A DNA stretch of 64,000 bases from Sarcomyxa edulis (Eukaryota; Basidiomycota; Agaricomycetes; Agaricales; Mycenaceae), in the NCBI GenBank assembly GCA_009761415.1, contig QUOL01000003.1, positions 372,001 to 436,000 on the forward strand, in the 5' to 3' direction. The translations under genes were made by a program, and so were the position numbers. The notes beneath the pieces were generated by a model. The model was not told the origin of the DNA. It was given only the letters and a program-made list of their open reading frames with translations, and searched no databases. Below are positions 1 to 13,447 of this stretch, one piece after another (position 1 is the stretch's first letter; each line of letters starts with the position of its first letter).

Positions 1-975
1 TCAGCATTCCATCCACCAGCGGCAGCGGGCTCTGCAGCCCAGTCTGAAGATGCACCAGGTGCGGGGTCTGCGGCCCAGTCGAGAGCACCTAGAAAGGAAA
101 AAGGTCAATCGTAATATACGCCATGAATATGAAGCATTTCGTACCATCCTGTGCAACCAACGCGGGGTTGATGGATCCCGCTTGGGGTGCAGACGAGACA
201 TCCCACTCTGCGGGGGCAGCCTCCACATCTCCAGCAATAGCGAGTTGCTTGGCGGCAGCCTCCTCCTGTTGCTGTTTCTCCACCTCTTCCGGATCACGGT
301 AGAAGAACATGTCAACCATAACATTCCATCCGTCGGAAGTACGGGGGATGGTGCCTCGGAGACGGAGGACTTCACGTGCAAGCAGCCACCAGATGAGACC
401 AATAGAGTGACGGGTCTTGTTGTTGGTGGGGATAGCAATGTCGACGAATTTCAGAGGGGCATCACTGTCGCAAAGAGCAATGACGGGGATGTTGACGTAC
501 GAAGCCTCACGGATGGCTTGGTGGTCAACTCGGGGGTCGGTGACAATAATAAGACGGGGCTCCTTGAACGACCGCGTGATGTAATTGGTGAAACTACCGG
601 GGGTGAAACGTCCAGCGATAGCTACAGCGCCAGTGTTCGATGCGTATTTGAGGACGGCACGGTGACCGTAGGGACGAGCGGAGATGACAACGACATCACT
701 AGGGTTTTCGACAGCGGCAATGACACGAGCGGCGAGGACGAGCTTCTCCCAGGTCTTTCCAATGTTGAGGATATGGATACCTAGAGACAGCCAAAAGTCA
801 AGACAATCCCCTCCAACGTCCCAAACGCCGTGTACTAACCGTCCGCCCTTCTTTTCCAAACGTAAGGCTCCATCTGCTTATCGCAGTTTTTCGTTCCAAT
901 GTGGCATTGAGCAGCGAGAAGAAGTTGGATCTCCTCTTCAGTAGCACTGAGGACGGAGGGGAGTTTTGACGCCAT
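1..975 (-). CDS. RPS0: 40S ribosomal protein uS2 (S0 / RPSA-like), 3' end cut by window edge
   Basis: This is the small-subunit ribosomal protein uS2, which sits at the head-body junction of the 40S subunit and is needed for late 20S pre-rRNA processing. Three exons are visible: 975-840, 780-145 and 88-1, with introns of 59 and 56 bases. The joined frame gives the family core: LGKTWEKL-like [14 protein letters not shown], then [32 protein letters not shown] and [10 protein letters not shown]. The start [15 protein letters not shown] fits the family. The acidic tail carries two SSDWAA-type repeats. The last exon stays open to base 1: the apparent TGA at 3-1 is out of frame once the introns are removed, so the C-terminus lies outside the window. 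It is divergent from the transporter-like gene starting at 1516. Confidence 0.96.
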
Positions 976-1515
976 GTTGGACCTAAGATTTCGAGAGTCA
1001 ACATCCAATTCTCAAAGTACGCATCCATTTCGAATCCATGGTCGATTTCCTCCGTTCTTCCGCGAATCCTTCCCGTCGAATGATGCAGAGACGTACCGTA
1101 GGGGTGTTTTGAGCTCGAACGTCGGCTTGGACGACGAATATGAGAATGATACGACGATTGCTGTCGAGAGTCGGCAATTCTCTCCACTTCCGTTTCGGGT
1201 GGCGTGGGAACCGACGTCTTGCACCTGAGGCTCCTCGGTCATGCTCACTCGACCGTGACTCTCTCGTTTCCTCCTTCGTCTCACACCAGCGACATATCCT
1301 GCATATACTCTTGCAGTTGACGGCAGATTGTACGTTTAAATACATCGCAGAATACACATTGAGGACCCCTTACAGACCACCTTTGGAGTCCATTTTGTCA
1401 TTATATCGCAAGTAGTGTCTACTAGGTGAGGACTTTTCACGCTGGGCACAAGGTCGTACATCTATTGTATTCAGCTAAGATACCGGATCATCAAGCTCTC
1501 TTTCTCTGGAGTCGT
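976..1515. other. Divergent promoter region between uS2 and the FUSC-like gene
   Basis: About 540 bases separate the two divergent start codons. Open frames are present on both strands but none resembles a protein family, and codon choice looks random. It should hold both promoters and the 5' leaders. No TATA box stands out. Confidence 0.5.
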
Positions 1516-4500
1516 ATGGCAGGAGACTCTAGCAAGAACTTTCTTGGACCTTCAGATGCGATTCGTGCATCTTCTTCAGTAATTGACGTCCCCATACGTC
1601 GGTCAAACGTCGACCAGCACGATAGTTCGACTTTCTATGCAGGCGATAACCCATTCGTTGGCTCTCCTGATCAGATGGACTCCTACGACTTCCCCCAGCC
1701 ACCGTCTACCTCTCAGTCTATTATTCATCCTGGTATCGAACCTGGTACGCGTCGCGCTCGTCCTAGTCTAGGTAATCGTAGCATCTCGTCGCCTCTATAT
1801 GCACGCAGGAGAGGAAATGCTTCGGTTCCTACGACGGCACAACGCATAACGTCCGGGATTTTTGGCAGTTTCAATACCCGAAACGCTCCTCCTGAACATC
1901 AATGGTCGGTCTTTGGCCAATTGATGGAGAACGAAGTGCAGTTTCGCAATCCCAATTCTAGAATGAGTAACCTCGTGAACGCAGATGAAGACATTACACC
2001 GAGAGCAAACGTCCCAGATCCGTTTGCGGGCTCCGAGACTCAGTCTCCCATCGCCGAGGATTACACAAATCACTTCCAAGCTGATGCCCAGAGTCGTGAC
2101 TTCTCTACAGACAATGACGATGACGATGATGGCATCTACGATTCTGATTCCGAGACTATCTCTACCTCGCCAAGTTCCGAGGAACAACCACAATCCAAAG
2201 ACAAGTGGTTCTCTTCCCTATCTCCGAACAACATACCCCTCCTGTATCGAAATATCTTCAAATGTGCACTAGCCTATTTCATCGGCTCGTTATTCACGTT
2301 CTCGCCTTATCTGTCCGGATTCATCAGTGATATTACCTCGTATGGGCCCGGGGAACGGAAACCAGCTCCCAGCGGACATATGGTGGCCACTATGTACGTT
2401 CACGCGTCTGTATCAAGTGTTTCCATTCCTGATGAGCAATACAGTGCCGTTTATTTCAACCCAGCCAAAACCATGGGTGCGATGTTAGAAGCGGACTTGT
2501 ACTGCCTGTGCGGTCTTCTGTATTCTTCGTTCGTTTGTCTTTCTACGATGTCAATGTTTTGGTGGCTTGAGATGAAGCCTGGGTGGGAATGGCTCGGGGA
2601 TGTACTGGTCATAGTCTGGATTGGCGTCAGTATGAGTTTCGTCGCTTGGATGAAGGTCTATATGGTGAGTCCCCCCGTGTTTCCAGTTTTGTATAGCTCT
2701 CATTCATTCGTGCGATAGGCCAGTCCTCCTTTCAATACCGGTACGTGCACTTGAATGTCGAGTCGAAATGAACGCCCTCATGCCAGTCAATCTACAGCAT
2801 GTAGCATGATAGCTATTATCCTCTTTGTAGTGTAAGTGCTCTTCAAAGACCTGTCTATTGTACTAACGTCACCTCAGTCTCGTCAAGGAAGGAGGTTTAC
2901 AAACTCTCCTTCAAGTTTCATTCATCGTTATCTGCGGCTCGATTACTAGCAATCTCGTCTGCTACTTGGTATGGCCTCAAACCGCGACGGCCAATCTACA
3001 GACGAACATGACGAAAACACTCGATTCTTTTTCGACACTGTTGACCATGTTGACCAACACCTTTCTCTTGGAGGAAGGGCATCGACTCAGTCAGGAGAAG
3101 TTACAAAGGGCTGTAGAGGCGCATCAGGGAAGTTTCACGAATCTGAAGAAGAATCTTAAGGAAGCTCGAAGTGAATGGTTGGGCGGAAGGGTTGGGCAAG
3201 TGCGAGATGCACCTGCTGGGAACATCTCGACTGGGAATGGGACCAGCGCCCGGCTAGGTGGGGTTAGGAGGAGGAAGGAGGCCTACGAAGATGCGGTGGA
3301 TAGCATGACACGGCTTGCGCAACATCTAAATGGCTTAAGGAGTGGGACGAGGTTGCAGTATGAGTTGACGAAGGCGGGTGTTGTTAGCGGAAGAGGGAAG
3401 AGGCGGTCTAAAGTCAGTAACACCAAAAACAAGGCAACGCCAGGAGATGAGGAGGATGAGGAGGAGGATGCGATGCTGAGGTCTGCCGCTGAGATGTTTG
3501 GTGATTTGATGGATGATCTGGGACCCCCCCTCAAAGCGTTATCAGTAAGTCTCATCGTTTTGAGTGCTGCTTTGGTGTTCACGATCTCTTGCAGACGACT
3601 TGCACCTCCTCGCTCAAACGACTTCGCGAATCCTTCGTGCTCTCCCAAGCACAGCCTCGCTCTGTGAAGAAGAAAGATGAGATTCAGCCGCACGAATTTG
3701 AGGAATTAGTGGATGGGATTGAGAAGGCATTAGTGAGGTTTGAGAGCACGTCGAATCATGCTGTATTGAGGTTGTATCGAAAAACCGAAGCTTCTGTGGC
3801 GGGGTCGAGGGCGAGCGTGTATTCTATTATGAGTACTGAGGATAGAGAAAAGGAGAATTCGATGCTCATAGGAGGTGATAATGAGCATGTCTTTCTAGTA
3901 TATTTGTGAGTTTCTTCTTCGCTGTGGAGCGAATTCCTCGACGAGTTACTCACGAGTTACCTCTAGCTTCATCTTCACGCTCCAAGAATTCGCCACGGAG
4001 TTGGTGTCCCTCGTGGATGCGATGGCGAGGATCTACAACCAAGAGCAGGCTAGGGTGCACCGGCCCCCCTGGTGGAAGCGAATGTTCAGAGGTTTGAGAC
4101 AAAGATTATCTAGTCTCGGACGTTCAAGCACCTCGAGTACAGAGGACAGAAGAAGAAAGAAAAGACCTGGATTGAAAAGAACTCTCTGTACGTCATTGTT
4201 TCCTCAATTTGACTCGAGTCATTATCAATCGACCTTTCGCTATCATTGATAGCATCGTATATGGTTCGAGACAATCTTGAACGACATACACAACCCTCAT
4301 TTCCCAAAGTCCGCCCACATGCACCCAACACCATACAAACGCCTCCGCGGAGTAAGCTCACTTTTATTGGGCGAGTGAAGCAAAGCCTTTGGTCGATAGG
4401 GGAGAGGCTTGGAGAGAGAGATATGAAGTACGCTATTAAAGCTGGTATGGCCACCGCCATACTCGCAGCCCCAGCTTTCTTCGATGCTACTCGCCCGATC

Positions 4501-6255
4501 TTTGTGGATTATTATTTTGATTGGGCTTTGATATCAGTAAGTTTGGCTTATTGCTTCCTCGGAATAGCAATCATTGACAATGTATCAATGCAGTTCTTTG
4601 TGGTAATATCACCTACTATCGGAGCTGTGAGTGGCATAGTTGCATGAATGTTAAATTGACTTGTTACTGATGTGTACGTTCATAGACGAATTATCTCAGT
4701 CTTCAGCGCGTACTCGGTACCGTGTGAGTAGTTGTACACTCGTGAACCCAGCTGTACGAGTGAGTCAATGCTCATTTTGTCTTCACCTAGGTCTGGCGCG
4801 ACAGTAGCTGCTATAGCTTATACGCTATTCCCTGACGATGCCATCGTTCTCTCTATATTCGGTTTCCTCTTTTCTTTGCCCTGTTTCTACTTCCTGGTTG
4901 GAAAACCTCAATACGCGTCCGCTTCGAGGTTTGTACTGCTAACGTACAACCTCACCTGTCTGTATTGGTCAGTCATTTTCCTGGATAGGTTTTTCAACGC
5001 CCAACCAATTCACTGAATTATCTAGTTATAATCTCCGGCAAAAGGATCTGTCAGTCATCCATGTGGCTTGGCATCGTGCTCTTGCTGTGACTGGTGGAGT
5101 CGTTTGGGCTGCTTTTGTCGCAAGATTTTGGTGGCCTGCTGAAGCTCGACGAGAGCTCAGTAAAGCACTTGGAGAGTGAGTTCTTCCTAACACCGCCGGA
5201 GAACTATGCTCATCGCTGTACTAGGTTCTGCTTGAATATGGGATGGTGAAGCCTTTTCTCTATTCTTCGTGCGTATCATCTCTAACGCTGATTGTACTGT
5301 AGGTTGTATACCCGGCTCGTAGCTTCAAATTCCTTTGCTCCCGAGTATAGAGATGAAGCCACCGAGGACGATTCAGTCCCCTTGATAACAGAGGGTGGCT
5401 CATTGCTGTCTTCACCTGCGCACACGAGACTCAACAATTCGATTCAAGAATTTATGGCCATGTGAGCTATCGCTCTCACTTCCGTATCATTCACCTCCTT
5501 ACACTATTTGGATACCCACAGGGAGCTTCATCTCCAAATCAAGTTGATAGAACTTCAAGGCTTGTTGGCTCAAACACAACATGAACCGCGACTGAAGGGC
5601 CCGTTCCCTGTACAACTCTACCGCGGAGTATTGACAAGTTTGCAGACTATACTCGATAAATTGCATAGTATGCGCTGCGTTACGACGCGGGAGGAATGGT
5701 ACGTCTCTTTTCCATGATTCGATATATATTCTGCTGACGGTTCCGTAGGTATACGGCAAGTCCCTGTGCTCGAAGGCATGAGAACATCCTTTTCTGATGT
5801 GAACTCCTCCTTTTCCCAGAGTGTCCGGCAAGACTTTATCATTCCAGTCAACAAAGAAAGAAAGGAGATGGTCGGCAACATCATTCTTAGCTTTTCGACG
5901 CTCGCTTCTGCATTTAGACTCAAAGCACCATTACCTCCATATCTTCCCCCTGCCGAAAAGTCTCGACAACGTCTAGTGAGTCAACTCAGTTTCTTCCATC
6001 ATTCTTTCCGTAACGCAGCAACAGGTCGATGCTATACGCAAGCTCGACGTCGTGAGGAACCGAGACGTCAAAGGCTCAAGGCAGCTTCTTTTCTTTGCTT
6101 ACGCGCTCACGATGAAGGGTGTCACTGACGAGCTCGAATTGCTGGGACGCACACTCCAAAATGCGTTTGGAGTGATCGGGCAGACACCGGAAGAGTTTGA
6201 AGCCTTGTTCATGGACCCGACGGAGAGTCAGAGAAGAATCGATCATGCTGCATGA
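1516..6255 (+). CDS. FUSC-like/DUF2421 membrane protein (putative ER transporter, 6-TM N-terminal type)
   Basis: This is a multi-exon gene for a large integral membrane protein of the fungal family related to aromatic-acid exporters and FUSC proteins (N-terminal 6-TM, FUSC-like and DUF2421 modules). The first 230 or so residues are disordered and acidic. Hydrophobic blocks follow: FKCALAYFIGSLFTFSPYLS, the small exons around 2720-2965, and VCYLVWPQTATANLQ, a conserved signature of the family. The central part is a charged loop (3100-4430). A second membrane block lies at 4430-5160 (KYAIKAGMATAILAAPAFFD and following). The C-terminal soluble region ends at 6255. At least ten short introns are needed, several around exons under 60 bases. 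The ATG at 1516 is chosen because the frame upstream opens only with GTG. The substrate is unknown; the family is often annotated as a transporter without direct proof. Confidence 0.85.
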
Positions 6256-6492
6256 ACCGGCTTTCTGGAAGGATATTTGGAAGTAGCTATAAGCATACGT
6301 ATACCATGCGATACCATATAATATACCACCACGACCCTATCTATTCGAGATAGTTTTATCACTTTTTTGGTTTTCGCCAGCCACAATATTGTTTGACCTG
6401 ATTGATGTTGATGCAAAAGCAGTTAACAAGCGTCTACAAGCGTTCATCCGTTAACAGGGACATCTCCCGTCTTGCTTTCTCTGGGACCTATC

Positions 6493-8828
6493 ATGGCGAC
6501 AAACCCAACGCTGGCAGACCAAGAACGGGACGTCAAGGATATGATACGACGTGGAAAAGGGAATCCCGACAAAACCGGTACTTTGGTTGGTCAAAATTGG
6601 TTCATTTTCTCGTATCTTGTGCATAATTTAATCATGTCACTTAGCGGAGAGATACTCTGAGGCGACTGATTGATCTGACCCACTCGGACCACCCATCTTT
6701 GAAGATATTGGCAGCTGGAGGCATCCGACATTTTTTCACCGATTTTCCGGAGCTCGAGGAAGATGCAATCAATGCTGTATATGACTTATGCGAGGATCAG
6801 TCCTCGAAGGTGAGTATTGGTCGGACTCTGGATCTATTCAAGCTCCACGTTCTATCCTAGGTTCGAATTGAAGGATACTCAGCCATTACTCAAGTCTCCA
6901 AGGCGCAAACCAAGTGGGTTAAAAGGAATGCAGATGTATTGCTGCAGTTGCTGCAGAGTGGTGCGTGTCAAAGCTCTGACTATATCCTATCTACTACTCT
7001 TATGTGCTGACATACACTTCTTAGACGAGCCAGACGAAGTTATCGTCGTCAAAAAAGCTCTTACTGAACATCTGGACATGGACCCGCGCATCACTTTGGG
7101 AGTTCTCTGCGATCAAATTCTACCTCCTGAGGAGCCATTGGATGAGGAAGAACTATCTATCCGCGTTCGACTGAGATCATTAGTGTTGTCCTTTCTTGCT
7201 GGAGAAGCCAAACGGGCCATCGTGGAGCGTCACGCCACCTCTGGAAGTGACGCCGAAGACGTCCTCGTCAATGGACTTTTAGCAGTACGTGTTTCGTTTT
7301 TCTAAAGGTGAAACTTACCTAAATCATCGTGTATACAACAGGCCATCCGCAAGCTAGGAAGTGCTGATACCGGTATCATCGTCAAAGACCTACTGCTGGC
7401 ACTACCATGTTACAAGTCTTATTCCTTTAGAGGCCGTGATTTACTCCTGGTATTAATAGAGCAGGCCAAGGAGTCCCTTCGAACTGACCTACAATCCGGG
7501 AAGCCATCGACGCTGCCGACGACTCGACCTTACCTCGATTTAATGGCTCTACTTGTCAACGACAAGCGTGTCGCTCCCTCAATTGAGCTGCTACGGTTTT
7601 ATTGTACCTCTCTGACGGGAATATCAACCCTTCGAGTGATGTCGCTAGACGCCCAAATATATGTTATCTCCAATCTTGCAGAAACTCTCCAAACTTGCGA
7701 AGGGGATTCCAAAGCGCCTGATGGCCCTCAACTTCCTTCTATTCGGCGCCAACTCGTCGATGCATCCGCTATCCTTTTACAGGTATGTTTGTGTAGCGTT
7801 ACTTTCACCGCAATCTTAGCTTTGACCTCTGTTATATCAGCCGCTTGCCAGGTCTGGCCTCTCGAATCCAAGACCACGAAACGCATGTAAAGTTCTACTA
7901 CAGACATGCAAACGTGTGAGTTTTTCCATCATGGAGGTTGTATAGGATACAGAGCATGAAGATATTCTGCAGCGCAAATCGGAATCGAGCTGGACAGTGC
8001 CTCCGCAGCTCGCAAATTCCTTACGAGCGATTCTAGGTTCACCAGGCTTCGAAGGTCTAGGTGAACAGGTGCAAGATGTTCAAGACCTCATCAGGGTTCG
8101 CAGTGGGCCCATTCTCCTTATCACCATTTGTGTCCAACGTTCTCTTCTCTCTGTTTGAGCAGTCACTAGCCCCCCCGACGCCGATCGCCAAACCACAAGA
8201 AGATACTAACCCACCAAAAGGTATACCCGCAAGTGTCAATATACCCAATACAACGACACAGAGTAACGTCCAACAACGCACCGCCCCAGTAGGAATCAAC
8301 GCACCTCCGCGACGTATGGTTATACCATCATCGAAGCCACGCTCCGAACAAAATGGGCAAACGACTGGACCAGGATCGACAACAACACATATAGTGCAAT
8401 CTTCAATGGCCGGTACAGCGACGACGAGCAAACATGGTATCAATGTCGATCCCTCTCCACGACCGCCGAAGAAACTGAGGAAAGATGGTGAAGATACTGT
8501 CGCTGGGCCTTCACTTTTGAGCCGAATGGAATCTTCCACGGTGCCCGTTCATCGCGCGAACACTCAAACATCTACGAGAACATTCACACCTGCACAAACA
8601 GACACCGATCTTAACGATGTGCCGCCCTCAGGCGGATACACCATCAAAGGTGCCGCAGCCAAAACTATGTCGGTAGTAGACTTACGCACTCGAGCTTCCG
8701 TCCGAGAAGCCCGAGAACCTCCACAAGCCTCTTTGCTGGAGAGGATCAAAGGAGGGGAGTCACCTTCCTGGGGGGATGATAGGATTTCAGGTGGTCGGAA
8801 GAAGAAGAAAAGAGGAAAGGCACAGTAA
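6493..8828 (+). CDS. API5-like (apoptosis inhibitor 5 family) helical-repeat protein
   Basis: This gene resembles the API5/AAC-11 family of nuclear ARM/HEAT-type repeat proteins. Recognisable blocks are LKILAAGGIRHFFTDFP, AINAVYDLCEDQSSKVRIEG and LLQLLQSDEPDEVIVVKKAL followed by the DPRITLGVLCDQI stretch, matching the order seen in animal and plant API5. Introns lie near 6590-6645, 6811-6860, 6961-7023, 7286-7341, 7782-7840 and 8096-8163. The C-terminal 220 residues are low-complexity and end in a basic GRKKKKRGKAQ tail that looks like a nuclear localisation signal, as in API5. The ATG at 6493 is the nearest in-frame start, but the first exon is weakly conserved, so the N-terminus is uncertain. 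In animals the family suppresses E2F-driven apoptosis; its role in fungi is not known to me. Confidence 0.82.
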
Positions 8829-9093
8829 AAAATTGTTGACACGAGGTACATAAATTAAAGTTTTGTGCCCAAATTTGTACTGCGGCTTTTGATGGCATGA
8901 AGGTATCTCACACGAATCTGTATGCAATTGGCGGATCGCTGTTCGCTCGCAGCGCAAGCTCGAGCAAGATTATCACGAAACAAAGCGAACTATCGGTGAT
9001 ATCTCCTCTTGGCAACGTCCGAGGCGCTAACATAAGCCCGTTATAAGTACGATCTTATTGGCAAACGATTTTAGCTTCCGTTTCCCTCGATTC

Positions 9094-10977
9094 ATGGCTC
9101 TGCTCTCTGTGGCCGTTCTACTCTTCGCTCTTTCTACGCTAGTCTCGGGTATTTCAAATGTAGGTGTAGGCGTCGCGTCGGAGACCATACGGTGAGACTG
9201 ACGGGGCTTGTTGTAGGACTTGGGCAAAAGAGGCCTCACAGGGGATACCAAATGCTACCCGGTACGTCTTATACTCGCGTTCCTCAATCTGATTGGTATT
9301 CTGAAGCTGGCGGGATAGTCTATGTGTATTGCTGCAACAGTCAATGGAAGCGAGGTCGAATGTCAGAACAAACATGCATATTGAAGTGCTCATCCGGGCT
9401 AATGAACATCACATATTCGTTCAGATGTTCTGCAAAGTACTGGGAAAAGGCAACTGGGTTGGATGGCTTTGTGAGTATGCATATCTGCTCTTTGAGGTCT
9501 TCGCGCTCATTGCTCTTCTAGAGGATTTGGAACATCGATGGTTGGCTAGGCTTTCTGGTTCAGGATATTTTGGATGCACGCTCACAGCCAACTTAGTCGA
9601 ACGCTCAGATGGTCATAATGTGGCCAAACGATGATGGGACTATCACACTGTCCCAAAGAACTGCGCCCGGAGAAGTCATGCCTACCGTGGCAAGTAATCC
9701 GACTCGGGTCGCGACTTTGTCGACCGCTCTCAGCACAGTAAGTTATACGCTGTCATTTTGAACGTGTTACTTACATGTCAACGTTCTGATAGACATCCGG
9801 CACTGAGCCAAAATTAGTCTTCACAATCCCGGTGCGTTTGCGATCTGTCTATACTTCCTTCACTCCTCACTTACGCGAGTTTACAGGCCAACAGCGATAA
9901 ATCCCAGGCTCTTATTTGCGCATTTGGCACCCATAATCCAGGAGACAAATCGGAAGACGCTACCATTCTTGAACACCAGGATATTGGCGCATTCCGGCTC
10001 GATTTGACGAAACCTATCGCTGAAACTTCAACTTCGGTGGCCTCTCCTGCCCAGACCAGTACTTCATCCAGTGGCAGCAACAAAAGCAATAAGGGCAGCA
10101 AGGAGGCTACGGACGATATTCCTCTGTTGCCGTATCAGAGACTCATCATTGCTCATGCCATCTTCTGCGTCGTTGGTTTCTTGCTCTTTCTACCTGCAGG
10201 CGCTCTCTTGGCTAGGTATCTCCGGACATTCACTCCAACATGGTTTGCTGGTCACTGGATTGCGCAGTTTGCCGTATGTATGTAACATACGGCATTGCAT
10301 CTGGACTTGAGAGTTGTGCTCATTATTCTCTCCTAGCTGCTCCGACCATCATTCTTGGCGTTGTTTTAGGAATTAAAGCGGTCGACAAAGCAGGCGCTAC
10401 TCACTTGAATGATGACCACAAAGTACGTACTACGCAGTATTTAGGTCAGGCTCAAATTCGTTGAACTGCTCTATCTCAGAAATGGGGTATCGCCATCTTC
10501 GTTCTCTATTTTGTTCAGTGCGCTCTCGGAGCTGTGATTCACTGGATCAAGCCCAAAAACAGAACCGGACGGCCAGCACAGAATTACATACATGCCGTGC
10601 TGGGTTTGCTCATCATCGCCTTGGGCCTCTATCAAGTTCGCACTGGCTACAAAAACGAGTGGCCCAAAACCACAGGCCGCGGTGAGATCATGACTGGGGC
10701 TAGCGTGGTCTGGTACATATGGGTCGTGGTAAGTTTGAATCTTTTCCGTTCCTCTCGCGTGCGCGAATTAATCTCGTTCGTGTTCAAGCTTCTTCCCGTC
10801 CTTTACTTTGCTGGACTCGCTCTTTTGCCTCGTCAATTCAGACAAGAGCGTCACACAGTCATTGCCAAGACCGAGGATGAAGACGACGGATACAATATGT
10901 CCACCGTCCAACGCGAAGAAGAGTACCATGACTATGGTCCAGGATCCAGTACCCTTCACATCACAACCTCATCGTAG
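9094..10977 (+). CDS. Secreted-type DOMON domain plus cytochrome b561 membrane protein
   Basis: The protein starts with a signal peptide (MALLSVAVLLFALSTLVSG). A haem-binding DOMON domain follows, with the hallmark stretch IMWPNDDGTITLSQR and then APGEVMPTV, ending near 10020. After a short Ser-rich linker comes a five- to six-helix cytochrome b561 module: LPYQRLIIAHAIFCVVGFLL, FAGHWIAQF, a loop with HLNDDHK, KWGIAIFVLYFVQCALGAV and NYIHAVLGLLIIALGLYQ. The histidines in these helices fit b561 haem ligands. The C-terminal tail is acidic and cytosolic. Such proteins are thought to move electrons across membranes to ferric iron or extracellular acceptors. At least six introns are present (for example after 9739 and 9830). 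A link to lignocellulose redox chemistry is an inference only. Confidence 0.88.
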
Positions 10978-11336
10978 AACTTCCCTTCGCTGCATCGCGC
11001 TATCTGTACAATTAGACTTGTGGAGACCTTGACGTTCACTTCGACACGAAACCATCACAAAACCTCGGACCCTCCTCGCCTTGTCTCGTGCTCCACTATC
11101 GTATATCATATTCTTCTCGTTATTCCCTACATACCACGCAAGGACGATTGTGTATACCAATAAATTTCTAGATCACTTGTTCCTTTTCACTGACTTGACG
11201 GTCTTCACCCGCTGTCGTTCCTCCAAAGTCACTCTACGGCAATTGCCGGTGTCAGTAGACGAACGTACGTTACCTCCGAGCGTCCTCCATTTACCTATTC
11301 ACTCCAAGGAGCACTGCAGCTCAAACTTTGGGTGCA
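10978..11336. other. Intergenic, promoter and leader of the methyltransferase gene
   Basis: About 360 bases with C/T-rich tracts. Short open frames are present but none is family-like. A spliced 5' leader is possible (GT-rich sites near 11265), but nothing decides this. Confidence 0.4.
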
Positions 11337-12717
11337 ATGACTACACACCTGAAAGATCTGTTCCGAGGGTCAGAGGTCGTTCTCATGGATGGCGGACTGG
11401 TATGTGGGTCGGTTCTCAAGTGCACACGTCCATTGAAGTGAGTCTAATGCTTACATCCTTGATTGACTTCAAGGGAACTACTTTAGAAGACATTTTCCAT
11501 ATAAATATCTCACATACACCCCTATGGTCTGCCAAAGCCGTCGTAGAGGAACCGGAAACTATCATTCAGGCCCATTTAGCATTCCTTCGTGCCGGATCCA
11601 GGGTCTTGTTGACCTCGACGTGCGTACGTCTGCTGCTTCCCCCTTATCTTGGCTGTACTATACGCTTGGAGTAGCTGACAAGACTCGTTCTCTCCGCAGC
11701 TATCAATGCTCATCTCGTACCTTCGAGCGCGCAGGATATTCTCGGACAGAAGCAATCGACATCATGCTCAAATCTGTTGTCTTGGCACATGAAGCACGAA
11801 CACGTTTCTGTGACGAAACAGAAACAGCCGTAACGCAGAAGGACATCGCAATAGCCTTGTCGCTTGGTCCTTTCGGTGCAAGTCTATCGCCTGCACAGGA
11901 ATTCGACGGGTTCTACCCGCCACCATATGGGCCCAAAGAATACACTCCTACGGGTGTTAATCGAAATTCATTCGGATCGAAGGACCACGAGGATGCAGAT
12001 GCATTGAAAAAGCAGGTGGAAATGGAGACGACGTCTATCGAGATGTTGGCCGGTTTCCACTTGGACCGGCTACACGCCTTCGCGGATGATCCGAAAGTTT
12101 GGGGGATAATTGATTGTGTGGCATTCGAAACGGTCCCACTTGTACGGGAGGTAAGAGCTATCAAGAAAGCTGTAACTCGGCTGCAGATGGAGCTGGAGAA
12201 GCTAGGCGGGAGCGGCGCAATGAAGCCTTGGTGGGTCAGTTTGGTTTATCCTGAGGGTCGCTTCCCCGAAACACAGTATTCTGGAGGGCCCAATCTTCCT
12301 GTCTGGGATGTTATCAGCGCTGCCCTGGATCGGAGTCTCGATTTCCACGACGGAGACACTAGGACTGCTTTACTGCCGACAGGGCTTGGAATAAATTGCA
12401 CAGAGATTTGTTTCTTTCCCGAGATTGTCGAGGAGATGGGAAAGACCGTCGACAAACATTGGCCGCAAGGGATCGATAAACCCTGGTTGGTGGTATATCC
12501 CAATGGCGGTGACGTGTATGATCCCGTTACACAAACTTGGCGTCCTGCAGAACATCAAGTAGACTCAACGGATCGAACATGGGCAGATGGGCTAGGCAAA
12601 GTTATCAATGACGTTCGCGACCAGCAGGATATAACATGGGGTGGAATCATTGCTGGTGGCTGTTGTAGAACGGGGCCAGATGAGATACGAGCATTAGCGA
12701 AGACGTTAAACATGTAA
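11337..12717 (+). CDS. Homocysteine S-methyltransferase (Mht1/Sam4-like)
   Basis: This enzyme transfers a methyl group from S-methylmethionine or S-adenosylmethionine to homocysteine, giving methionine. Three exons join cleanly: 11337-11399, 11474-11619 and 11700-12717, for 408 residues. The N-terminus has the family motif DGGLGTTLE and LTSTYQCS, reconstituted across both introns. The three zinc-binding cysteines are present: one in LGINCTE and two in the C-terminal GGCCRTGPDEI. At 408 residues it is longer than the roughly 325-residue yeast enzymes; the extra length lies in the middle (around 11890-12060, a Tyr/Pro-rich and charged insert). The start is the first ATG ahead of the conserved DGG motif and fits the frame. 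Confidence 0.95.
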
Positions 12718-13447
12718 ACTGTCTCCGTTGCTTCCATCTGGTCTCTTTCTTACTTTCTCTGTCTTTTCGCAGCATATAGCACTATCTCCACCCCGACACG
12801 GCCAAAGTAGAATATACCACTTCTGATCACTACCTTCCCTCAGCGGAGTCGCCAGACTGCAAGCTATACTGCCGCAGTAGTACCTCGTAAAACACCCCGA
12901 TTATCATCTGACTATCTGCAGGACATATATCTGTTTCAGACACCAGGACTCGTACATTTTGCTCGTCTGTTCTTGCCTATGGGGAGTCTCAGCAGTCCTA
13001 GTCAGGAGTCATCATCGGGTCATATAGTCCTCCTGATTGACCCTTCGCGTTTTTGTCTCTTTTTGCGTTTCTCCTCCGTAGATTTCTATACTCGAATGGC
13101 ACATCTGTATCATCTCGAGCTGAGACCTGAAAGCTATTGAGTGAGCCCGATTGTTGCAAGCACCGCGGCCAAGAGCAATTTCAATTCCAAATTTAGCCAG
13201 CAGTAAACTCCAGCAACTGAACAGAGTCCCATCTGTACTTTCTCTTCGCTCTCTTGGATAACTTGGATGCACTCTATCGAGAGAACAGTCTGAAGACACC
13301 ACAAAAAGGTATTTCTTGCGTCGTGCCTGGCGCAAACTACAAAACGTGTTGACTTTTACGTCGCTAAACAGGCTGCATAAGACTTGGCAGACACAAGCCC
13401 CTTCGTCGCCCTCTTTGACCTCGACGGACACCGATATATCGACTCTG
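12718..13447. other. Intergenic, promoter and possible long leader of the acyltransferase gene
   Basis: About 730 bases. A plus-strand frame stays open from 13316 into the acyltransferase without an ATG before 13448, so this part is more likely leader than coding. No repeats or RNA gene seen. Confidence 0.4.

Noticed and set aside
1..3. TGA on the minus strand at the window edge as the stop of uS2
   Set aside because: After removing the two introns the frame reads through as ...GCT GA, so the codon is out of frame and the gene continues outside.
50..784. Plus-strand frame of 244 codons opposite uS2
   Set aside because: It is the antisense shadow of a highly conserved ribosomal protein gene; no family content.
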